Origin: Arcuatula senhousia
Taxonomy: Eukaryota; Mollusca; Bivalvia; Mytilida; Mytilidae
Direction of reading: 5' to 3'
Assembly (NCBI GenBank): GCA_963971305.1
Contig: OZ020313.1
Location: 19,851,260-19,915,259, forward strand
DNA: 64,000 nt
This document shows positions 36,601 to 48,600 of this stretch, piece after piece; position 1 is the first letter of the stretch, and the number at the start of each line of letters is the position of its first letter. Position numbers and translations under genes: made by a program. The notes below the pieces were generated by a model. It ran no database searches. It saw only the letters and a list, made by a program, of their open reading frames with translations, and was not told the origin of the DNA.

Positions 36601-39600
36601 AATCTTGGTCTAAACTATATGTGGGATGAACATAATGACACAGAGCTTAACTATGAATTTCTGAAGGAACGATTATCAAAGCTAGCGTGCATCTCAGTCT
36701 GCTTCTGAAAAATGTTCGGTAAAAAAGACTTTCTGACGGAGAATATATGTGTAATATCATAGATTTACAATTATTTTCTTTGAAACTAAGATTGGGTGTT
36801 CTAAAGCTATGTATTGAAAAGGAATATAAATACTGTTGAAAACGAGTATCATTTTATTTTAGTCTGTTCAGCTTATAGACAATGAAGAACAAAAATTATC
36901 AAAGTTTTACAATGCATGGCTTAATGGTCACAAATTTTATACACTTTTAGAATATAAGAAACTAAGTGCTGTTAAAAATCTTAATTTGTACATGAGAGGA
37001 AGTTTAAAACAGATATTTAATTTACCATTAATTGAAAGCTCCATGTTGACATTACCTAAAATGCATACATTATATATGTAACATTGTTCTCTGCTATTCA
37101 TTCATTCAGTTATTTATTGTCTTTTTCTCTTTTTCATTGAAATGAGTTGTTCCTAGCTTTATACTAACACCATAACTGCTTACACAATGTCAATTTAAGT
37201 ACTTGCCAGACCAATATTTTTTGCTTCATTTGCAATAAATATATTATCTTATTTTTTATCTTCATCAAATGCCAGAAGCAAGCCTCTGTAGGATTGTGAC
37301 AGCTCTGCTCTCTTGTCGCCCTGTTCAATTTAATATTTTTTTATGTGTGTATGTCCTTTACCAGGAATAATTATCAAAGCTTATCTTCATGCTAGTTGTT
37401 CCATGTTCATAAGGGCGACCCTCGTTGAAAGTTTTAGGATTGCAATTGAAACATTTTTTTTTGTGTGTGTTTTTTTTTTAAATCTGCCGTTGATTTAAGT
37501 ACGCTGTGATGCGTACAATTACTATGCATTTTCTTTCGTGCGTAACAATTTTCGTGGTTTGAGGAGAAATTACCATTTTGGGGATTCTTAAATTCTTGGT
37601 TCTGAAATATGCAGCATACAGATCAATACTAAATTTCTTTTTCGTGGGGTATAAAATTTCGTGGGTCAAGGTCATCCACCAAAAAAACCCATGAAAATTG
37701 ATACCCTACGAATAATAATAAAAGTATTTGACATCTCATTATTTTCTACATCTGACATTAGATTATGAAAACTTGCAAGTAGTTCTATAAGTCAATGAAT
37801 GATAACCTTGAACCGATCTTTATCCTCAGAACATGCTCGATTTAGCCTCCGTTTTCGAACTCATATGGTATGAGTACTTCTCTATAGATTCTTTTTGTTT
37901 TAAACCTTTAATTGTTTCGAATGCTGCTGATAAGTCATTTGCTTCTTATGTCTATGTATGTTTAAAATCATGATTGTTTATATTTGTAATAGCCCCCTGT
38001 TTAACCATAATTGGTAAATAAAATATCTTATCTTATCATAGAAGCAAAGGTACCAAACGGGCATCCGAATTTCAAAAGTCTGAAAGGGAAAAGACAAAAC
38101 CAGTAAACACGAATGAGAACAGCACGAAAATAAAACAGACATTTTCCAGTATAACGAAATTAGATATATTTTGCAAAATTATATAAAATATCTCGGATTA
38201 GTAATAAAGCTCTATGTGGTTCATTTATGAAATTTTCAAATTTGGCGGATCTACTATGGTCCGCAAAATATTTTTTCAAGCATAGTAACCATATTCTTTC
38301 GTATATAATATATGAGCCATGGCTCCACAGCTAATTTCGGGTGCATTGTCCACTCATTAAATCGCAGTTTTATTTTTGTCTTTATACATTGTTTGACAAT
38401 AAGCAGAAAGAACACTTTTGTCAACCGCTGCAACGCGGAGCGAGAACATAGAAATGCGGTGTCCGTCCATCTGTCCGTCCATTCGCCCGTCAAACTTTTT
38501 TCGTAACAGTTTCTCCATAGTCATTCAATGTTTGGTATGCAGCTTCAGGTAGGGGTCCCATATGGTCATCTACTACCTGTTTAACGAGCCGACTTGGATT
38601 TTTTCCCCACATAACGGTCAGGGAACGTATAATCTGTTCTCGTTCATTTCTAAATACATTTTCTAGAAATGGGTACGTTAATCATGTTAATACTTGTTGA
38701 CAATCATCAGGACAACATTTTATTCTGATGACTAATGACCAATCTATATCGATGATAACAATATGTGACAACGGTTTTATATGGATCATTTTCATTATTG
38801 GTCTAGAAATTCTATTATGTATTGGTAGAATATTCCAGTATTTACAAATATTCGTTGATATTTTATTTGTTTTTGGGCAATAAAGATATTTTGTTCTGCC
38901 AAATTAAAACAACTCGAATAGAATGCTGTTTCATGTATTGTAATTTTACATTATATTTTATCAATTTCTTCAATTCTTCCTGGCTACCTCATAAATAGTT
39001 TATTAAAATGTTTTTGCATTTTTATCAGCTATATTGGAAGCAAAGCAATTGCAATTTAGAAAATGTTATTTTTTTCGATATTTTGTTGACTGCAATAACT
39101 TTGACACTTTTTATGGTGATGTTAAGACAATTTCACTGTACAAGAAAGGATGTAAACATTTGATAAACCTCTGTTTCCTTGTGTCTTAATTTACTCATTT
39201 AAATGAGGAAGAGGGTATATACATATTCTTAAAGAAAAAAAAAGTTTTATCATTCTTCACATCAAAGCTTGAAATTATCTGTATACGTTTCAAAATTGTC
39301 TAAACCCTAAGGTTCTGTCTTATCCCAGACATAGGTTGATCTTAGTCATAATTTGCTTTTTCTGTTTGGTGCTTTTGGTTTATTGTTCAATGCTCTTCAT
39401 AATCTGGATATAGTGTTTGGCTTTTTCAATATCTTTGGTAGAGCCCCTCTGATGAGTCTTGAATAAACGAAACGCGCGTCAGGCGTAGACAAATTTAATT
39501 GTCTGGATTTTATTGTAATTTTATTTCTAATACCAGTAAAAGTTAGCGCTGCTGGTGGAGGATTTATTCCCCGAGGTTAGCCTGCTCCGGCATCAACACT

Positions 39601-42600
39601 TTTGTGTTGAAGATCAAATCAAAGCTTTAAATTTTAGTTTAAATTTCAAAATTGTCTAAATATAAGGTTCTGCCGATCCCAGATCTTAGTCATAATTTGG
39701 TTTTCCTATTAGGTACTTTTGGGTTATTGTTCAATGCTCTTCATAATCTGGATGTAGAGTGGCTTTTTCAATATTTTGGGTACAGCGCCTCTGATGAGTC
39801 TTAAATAGACGAAACGCGCGTCAGGCATAGCAAAATGTATTGTCTGGAGCTTCAATAAAGTTACAATTGAAATAAAAGATGAAAATTATTTCCATTCCCC
39901 ACATCTTATCCTTTTCAGTATTACATTGTATATGACAATTTTCTTATATAATGAAACTTGACAAAATAACAGTTGGTTTGAATTTGTGGTCTGTAAATTT
40001 TCATTGATAAATTGTTATTGACTGTAATAGTCAATTTTCTATATTTTCATTAATATCATGTTTTTTTTAATAATAAAAAAGTAATCATTTCCTGGCGAAT
40101 ATCTAAGAGCGTATCATACGTAAACAATGTTTTGAACAAGTGCCATATGTTTTATTTATCGTCCTTAACAAAACTAAATTATACTTATTTATTCCTTTTA
40201 AAACGAAATTGGATTATAACATATCATTATTTATTGAGGTCCCCGGATCTACCATCTCCATTTTATTGCTTTAAATTTGCTTTAAATTTCTTACGTGTAT
40301 TCTGTTTTATACTTCTGTTATTTTTGTCCTCCACCGCAACGCGGAACGAGGGCACAGATATACCGGGCGTACGTCCGTTTGTGCGCCTGTCAGTCACACT
40401 TTTTTTCGTAACAGATTTTTCAGCTAATATTTATCATAGGCTTTCAATATTTGGTATGCAGCTGCAGGTTGGGGTCCCATATGGTGGGATGCGTTTCCAG
40501 ATCTGTCGCTAACCAACTTATATTCAATAAGCTGACTTTTTAAGGGTCAAAAATGGAAAAAAAAGTTTAGTAAATGATTTCTCAGCTATTACCATTTGTA
40601 TGCTCTCGATTTGGTATGCAGCTTTAGGTAGGGTCGTAGGTTGGAAGTGTTTTCAGGTCTTTCCTTTATCTACTTCCTGTTAAGCAGGTTGACTTAGAAT
40701 TTTGGCCACTCGGCGGGGGACCTAGGAATTCTGTTCTTGTTCTATTGGTCACCTAACCTGCCAAATGGCGGCAATTTCACCTGTGCACCTTGGAAGTGCC
40801 CGCTAATTGCCTGGCTGTTTATTGTTAAAAGATTTGTTGCTTTAAAGCATGTCTTACATGTGTTTTGTTCTACGTGACTTACCATTTAGAAAAAAAACAC
40901 GTTTAGGACAAGCAAAACTCATAAAACTAAATCAACAAAACTTTCAACAATAACACGGACCTGTTTTTTTGTTTTTTTGTTTCTTTTTTTCCAGTTAACT
41001 GCCAGGTGTTGGCGATTTCCTCTGGACAATCTGGTTGTGTCCGCTTATGAATCTATGTGTTATTTTTTAAAGTTTGTTAAAAATGGACTTCTTCCCCACA
41101 ATAATGCTTGCGTGACGAAAACTATTACTAGTACTTTATTCATTTATTTTTCAGCCAAGAACAAGTTTGTGATCTATATCAACAGCTCCATGCATCAGAA
41201 AATCCAGAATTACTGCAACACTTCGAATCCATTATTTTAGGAGTTATCAAAGATGTACGGACGTACCAGGTGGAAAATCAAAGACTCGAGAAAACCTTCA
41301 AAAAGTAAGATACATATCAAATTAAAATTACCATCATCAAAATATATCTATCATGATTGAACTTTTAATTGAAAATATGTCTGTTGCAGTGATATTTGAT
41401 TATAAGAAGGTAGTTAGTTTACTGGAAGTTTTGAGTCATATCGAAATTTGACAGATCAAAATGGAATTTCACAAATATAGAGGCTAAAATACTTATCTTT
41501 GCCATATTTTAGTCTCAGTCCTAAAGGTAAATTTATATTTTTGAGGTTTGAAGTAGAGTTGCTTTTGCAATTCAGGCCATTATTGCATTATTTACTCAGA
41601 ATATTGTTGCTATATGTTTTTGTAACTTTTTTTCCTAGAGAAAAGATACAACATGACCAACATTTACGTCAATTGGAAGAGGAAATGGAAAGAGAAATGC
41701 AAAAGATGGAAGATCGAATCAGAGATAAGGTTAGATCGGCTTATGATAAAAGAAAGAGCACATTGAAAGTCCACGTCAGAAAGTCGAAAACGGCTTAGTC
41801 CTTCTTTTGCGTTATTTTTAATACAAATGCTGAAAAGTTAATGATGCAAATATGAATATTTAAAGGTAACAAAATAAAATACCGAACTCAATTGTCATGC
41901 AAGAGCACACGGAATAAGGCAATAACACGCTGTAGAAGTCGGTTTAAACATATTTATTTGTCTTAGATTGGGGAACAAGCTTTATGCTCATATGAATCTT
42001 CAGCTTGCAGTTTGAGAATATGGCCTTTGTAGCGGCCCCTATTGAGCTTACTCTTAACGAACTCTACAAAGGGGTCTTTAACATTGATGGGTCATTGCTC
42101 TTCATATACTTAGGACAACAGTTTTTCGTCCTTTCCTGCTAGCATCATTCCTCGACACCATCCTAGCAAATGGTGTCGAGAGATATTCGGAAAATTTGTA
42201 CATGAAATGTTCGCTCCAGACTAGGATCGTGCAACAAACTTTGGTGTTAGTAGCCTGACGCGTTTACCTTTACCCCACCGGCACCGCCTCTGAAGAAATT
42301 AGTACAGGCATTTCAAAAGTGGGTTGAACAAAAGTTTTATGGCGAAAAACCTCCCTCTTTAATTGCAATCTCAGCAATACGATTTATTATAAAAACAAAG
42401 GATTGATAAAACATAAAATGCTACAATCAACAATATGATATTTTTAAAAGTCAATATATCTATCTACAACAATATACAGATACTTTTCCACTGCAATTTC
42501 AGCAATCTGTTACCCATGATTCATCAGAAAGGAATCCATATTTGAAAAAGTTTATTTTCTCATTTGACCTTTCTTGAGCTTAGTAGCACATGTTACGTGA

Positions 42601-45600
42601 AAATAACAGAACAATACAGTGAATATGTATAACATCGATTTGAATAATTGTCTTTTTCACATTATACACCAACTTGTTTCTAGTTTGCATTTTGTAACCT
42701 TATAGCCAATTGGCTGATTTTGTTAAGAATCAATTTCTTGCATAACAGATGCATAATATGATAGATTGAACTTGCAGAGATATAAATCTTGTTGACATGT
42801 ACCTATATGTCAAGTTTGTTTTGTAACTTTTTATTCATATGTTCAAATATCAAAGTTCAAGAACAAACAAGTCTGGAAAAGTCAATATTAGTTAATACCA
42901 TCGAGCTTTTATTAAGTCCTACGCATAGCAAACTCAATTTCTGATTCTCCCGCATCTCATTTCCACATACACCACCTAGTCTGAAGAAAAGCACTAAATC
43001 AATATAATATACAGCCGATTGTCCTTGCTGTTGCGTAATCAAAAACTCTTCCCTTCTTATCCAAAATTTCCCATTACTTGTTCCGACTTTCATCTCCCTT
43101 TCTCTGCTGCAAATCTCCCAGTTTTAAAATTTCCGTCTGGAATACACTTTACTTTCTCTTGTTGCTGATCTCAGTTTCCCCAATACTGGTGTCCCTGGCT
43201 TTCCCTTCGCCTTCTTAATTTCTACTACTTATTATCGTGTATTTTTTTTTCTGCAAGTCTTTGTTTCCCCACAACTGTTTTGCCAGTTTGTTTCCCTTTG
43301 TTGCAAGTTGAAATTACCACTTGTATGTGTGCTGTGTCGCATACACTTATTCCACATATAATTATATTCTATTGGCTACTTATAACTGAATTTCCTGTTT
43401 TCCATTGCTAAAAGTCTTATTTTTTCCCACTTTGGTTTTCCTGTTTTCTTTTGCTACAAATCTTAGTTTTTCCGCTAGTGGCTTTCTTGTTTTTACTTTG
43501 CTGCAAGTCTCAGTTTCCCCATTAAAGATCACCTCGTTATTTTCTTTGCTGCAAGCCAAAATTCCCATTCGACTTCACTGTAATTTCCCTTCCTGCTTAT
43601 TTACGTTTCCCCACCACTGATTTCTCTGTCATTTTGTCTGTTCTATATCTAACCCCATATAACATTGTGTTGCTGCTTATATCTTTTTCGAAATCTTTGT
43701 TCTTTTACAAGAAGCAGTATACTGTGGATACATATCGATTCAATTATTTTCAAGGTTTCCCCCGAAAATTGTTTTTTAGATGGATGATGTTTAAGTTTGT
43801 GGTTTGCAATTGTTACTTGAATGAATCATAATATTAACACCTCATTGAATTCTTGTTTTTTGGCATAAACTGCCATCCACGAAACCACGAAAATTAGCTC
43901 TCGGCGAATAATAATGAAAAAGCATTAACATTTGAAAATAATTCAAATTATCTAATATAAATTTTCGTCTTTTTTTAAAAAAAGTTTTTAAGATGTGATT
44001 TTCCAGTTGCCCATAACTTGTTTGTATATTTTTAAGCAGGAACGCGCCAAAGTGTTACGAGAGAAAGACGAATTGAAGAAAGAATTGGAGAAAGAACTAC
44101 AAACATGCCAACAGAGTTACAATGTCATGCAACAGGTGAAAAAGGCAAATTTCACATCTTAACTGTTTCTTTTTTATGTTTTCTTCAAACATAATCTAAA
44201 TTAGCTTCCCAAATTAATGGGTACGTTTTTTTTGTTTTTAATCTTTTAGTTTTCGAACCTCCAATGTGTTTTTCAAATGCTGGGGATGAGAGCTTTGGTA
44301 ATATTGTAGATATAAACGTTTTTGATGTTAACAGAACTATGCAAACAAGGAATATACTCTAATGAATGGTTTTCTGTTTTCGCCATGTTTAAATTATGTC
44401 TTAGATGGCTTTGAAATTTATATCACAATTCCCACAATTCCTTTTTTACACATTTATAACAAGAACAGATTTATGGTGATGGTCAGACAACTCGAGGTTT
44501 GGTTTGAATTATTTATTCTACAAAACAACCAAAGAAAATATTAAATCTATAATCAAATTTAACTTTCAGGAAGGCTTAGGAAAGGAGAACAAAGAAATGG
44601 AAGAACAATTACTAAAGTTGCAAAAATGTTTAAATGATATCGAAGTAGAAAACAGACAATTGAAAAGTGAATTAACAGATTGTAAAACAAACATGGCCGT
44701 GGTCAGAACGGAAATGTCAACGTATAAACAACAGTACCAGGAAAAAGTACGGGAACTGCATCAGTAAGTATAGCTATCACCAGTACAGCCAAAATACACT
44801 TGATCGGGCATAACTTACTATGCAGTTCTTGTTTAAGACATTTGTTAAAATGGTGTAAAGAGTTCTTCATTTTCTGCAGTAGTTGATGATAAGGTTTATC
44901 GAGTTGTGTCAAACGTATTTTCTCCTTGATTATATTGAACACGGTCTTAAATTACTTGATTGACTGCAAGATTATAATCTTGATAACTGAATTTTTCAAA
45001 ATACTGGGCACTTTTAAAGTTCCGTACTTATAATAATGGGTTTGTCCGTCCCAGTAGGGACAATGTCGCCATAGTGAATGTGATATTGAAGCTTGTAATT
45101 TGTAGGGTATCTAGAACTTAAAACACTCGATCCACATCGAGTATAGATTTGGCTTTTACATCATTTCTAGGAATAAGAACACATGTTGCACATTTGCTCT
45201 TAAGTTTTGAAGAAAATTTTGATCTAATATAGCTTTCTATTAAAAGTCTCAAAAGTACATAATTGAATAAATATGCGTTATCATCATTCTGTACTTTTCA
45301 TGTGTAAAACTTGTTTTCTTTACATCGATCAATTGACATTGTTGTATACATGTTCATTCAATATCAAGCCTAATGTATACAAACGATGACATGGCATAAA
45401 TTAACTGAAACAAAAAGTCAAGTGAATGTCAACTGCACTTTTATTTTTATGTAACAATTTATGATTAAGTATAAATACTGACAGGTTTTGGTCTTTTTCA
45501 GAGAGAAAGCGACAGTAGCAGACATAATTAAAGAACAAGATAATCTCACACGCCAGTTACATATGTTACAGTACGTTGGATCTATGTAATAATACTTACT

Positions 45601-48600
45601 AACTTTACTCTTTTTTTTCAATCTGATGTCGTGTTTAACAATACAGCTTACAACGACCTTTATTCGGCCCTTACATCGTATGTCAAGCTGTTGCACTGAC
45701 CGATTTTATTGGACATTTATAAGATCAATTGACATGTCGATAACAAAATACCAATTAACAAAACTTTTTTAGAAAATCTTTTAATGAAAACTGGATAGCA
45801 AATGAAAATGTTAACAAAGAAACTGGCAACAACAAATTGTCAAAATTTCGAGAAAATGATGAAAAGGAAGTAGGGAAACTACAAACAAACAATAGAATCA
45901 AACAAAATGTTCTACTTTAACTGCTATAGTAATATTTAAGACTAATATATTCTTTTGTAACAGTATTATACTACGACTTTTTTCTTTAAAAAGTACAATG
46001 AATTTGATACAAAGAAATGAAAACGAAAGAAAATGAGCTTGATAACATACTTTTTCCAAAATGAACACAGATTACACAGAAATATTTTGATCATTACTGA
46101 GTATACGCTTAGATTTATATACTGCATCATTTGGTATTTTTTTATCATCTTTTGCTACACAAAATTCTCCTTATCGATATCCTTACAAATACTAACTCTG
46201 TATGTTGTAGTGATGCCAATAAAAAGCTCCATGATCATAACGATGACTTGATAGAGTCATTTGAAAAGCGACCTCTTCCAAAAAGACAATTGTCTTCAGC
46301 TGTAAGTAAAGATTTATGTATTGCAGAAACTATAGAAATAAAATTATTTATCTTTTGTTTTATTTTCCGATCATTAATATCAATAACTATTGATTAACAA
46401 TATAGTGATTCTGTAAATCTTATAGAGATATTCTTTAATTTTTCAACGAAACATTTAAAAATCTAAATAACAGCTAAAAGTTGTTTTTTTAAATATTTCT
46501 TTCGGAATCTTTACTTACTAAAACTTTCTAAAGTGTTTTTACACATATAAACCCAGACTTACATCTACATTTTTTATTGTAGTCCTTGCCAAACTCCTTA
46601 TTAGGGGATAGAAGAGGATCAATTATGAGTGACTATGTACCTAGTGGTCCAGCATCGTAAGTTTGTTCCCTGTGCTAACCATTTTATTCTTATTTAAGAT
46701 TGACTTAGACATGGTAGATGACAATTATACATTGTTCATTATTCCAAATTCAGATTTATACCTAGTGTTTTAACATACCAGAGCCATCGTCAGACCATAG
46801 CGCTCCATTATTTTGTGTTTGTAAATTTTACACTTAAAAGAATAAACTTTTATTTTATGAAACTTGATGTAAAACAATGAAAACAAAATGTAACATTTAT
46901 ATTAAATTTGTTTTAGTCGTAGAAGTAAACATCTTTATTATTATAACAGGTAAACAAACAAACAAAAATAATATGTACAAAGTCATAACCAATTTTGTAT
47001 AAAGTATATAATCAAGGTGTATCAAATAATGGTCAGCTATGTTTTAAGTTGTCTTTTGTATTTTGATGAAAAGTTTAATACATCCCTGATAACTTTAAGT
47101 ATGAAAAAATACAGTACGTTTAGTAGATAGATTGAAAAGTTTAAAAGTTATCTGACAACATTTGGAGTTATCACATGTATCAGTGGCAGTAGTTATAAAC
47201 TGCAAGGTTTTTATAACAGATCTGTATTAATAGTATATTAAACCATAGACTATCACTGTTATATTACACACATAAAGTTGCTATAAAATATAACATTAAA
47301 TAACTAACAAAAATGTGTATATTCATATATAATCATAAGTTATTTCCCTTTAACTTAATAAAAGAATGTTATACCGTCTTGACGTTAAGGAATGAAATTT
47401 TCTTTAATTATAAGACCAATGTTATTAATATGATGTATAAATTTATTTTAAAATTTGCTTACATTGATATCATTTTTAATTGGTAATAAATATATCTTGA
47501 ATATCTATATTAAGAAATGTCAAAGACATCAAATATTTTAATACTTTTTTGAATAAGTGCAATATCTAGGGATAATTTCTAAATGTCCTTAATGAGTACG
47601 TTTCTACGGGTAAGACCTCATTCATTTTCCATTTTCTGTTTTGAGTAGGATCATTCAACATTACCATAGCTCCCTTGTTTTTAAGGGTAAGACCTCATTA
47701 AAATTTATCTTATGAAACTTGGTGTAAAACAATGCAGATGACAAACTAACATAAGATATCTGTCACATTTCAGAGTAAGATCATTAAATATTAGCCCAAC
47801 TCCCTCGCTGGCCGAGGACTTACAGGCTAATACAATATCTGTCAACGCAATCTCATTACCCGGCCAATCTCCGCGCCTCATCCGGGCCAGATTACCACGT
47901 GATGAAACGTGTGAAGAGGACGATCCTGATGAAATTGGTAAGTGTCAGACGCTTAATAAATGGAATTAGTATTAAAAATAACAGAAAGTTGCTTAAAATG
48001 AAGGAAAATGTTATGTTAGAAGTTAATACATTGTCGTGTAATGACTTCTAATTGGTCACAATTTCTAACTAATTTGCTGATATAAATAATTATGAATGGT
48101 CTTAAAAGGCACTAAAATACTCCAAAACACACAAAAGAGGGTATCAAAAAAACTATTTATTTTGGTATGCTGTATATAAACATACATCAAGGAATAATCT
48201 CCTATCAGCAGCATCAAATGAAAAACTAAAAAGCTTATACATTTACACCAAATGGTGTAAGAAATATTACAAAACATGCAAAACACACTCTTGTTCATCA
48301 GAACAAAGTGATAGCATATGATATAAAAGTTAACATGTTTTGTGGATTAAGCAGATAGTGGGCACTCTACGTTAAGAGATTTAAATGAAGATTCTGATGC
48401 AGAAGCATTCCAAGGCGTGGATGAAAGATTCAGGAGACCTCATAGTTCTCGGCGTCACCGAAGGGACTCCAGTTATAAAGTCGAGGTACATTTAATGATA
48501 AAGATAGAATTATATTACTATGCTTTCATTTTAAACTTTTTCTTTCGAGCTTTATGTCTTTCAGTACCTGTTATACAAAATAATTGTTTAGAATTCTAAT

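Larger units (their letters stand above)
39261..39870 (+). mobile_element. Retrozyme/terminon-like element with two direct-repeat hammerhead ribozymes
   Basis: Two direct repeats (about 39,261-39,530 and 39,617-39,870) flank a short unique centre (AGCGCTGCTGGTGGAGGATT...CACTTTTGTGTTGAAG). Each repeat ends its conserved part with a hammerhead motif, 342 bases apart. This is the layout of small hammerhead-bearing retroelements known from Penelope-like elements and retrozymes in metazoans including bivalves. Tandem self-cleavage of the transcript would release a 342-nt RNA. No ORF. Confidence 0.85.

Noticed and set aside
37478..38037. A CRISPR-like or phage-like system
   Set aside because: No regularly spaced direct repeats with unique spacers and no prokaryotic gene architecture occur anywhere in the window. 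The content is plainly eukaryotic.
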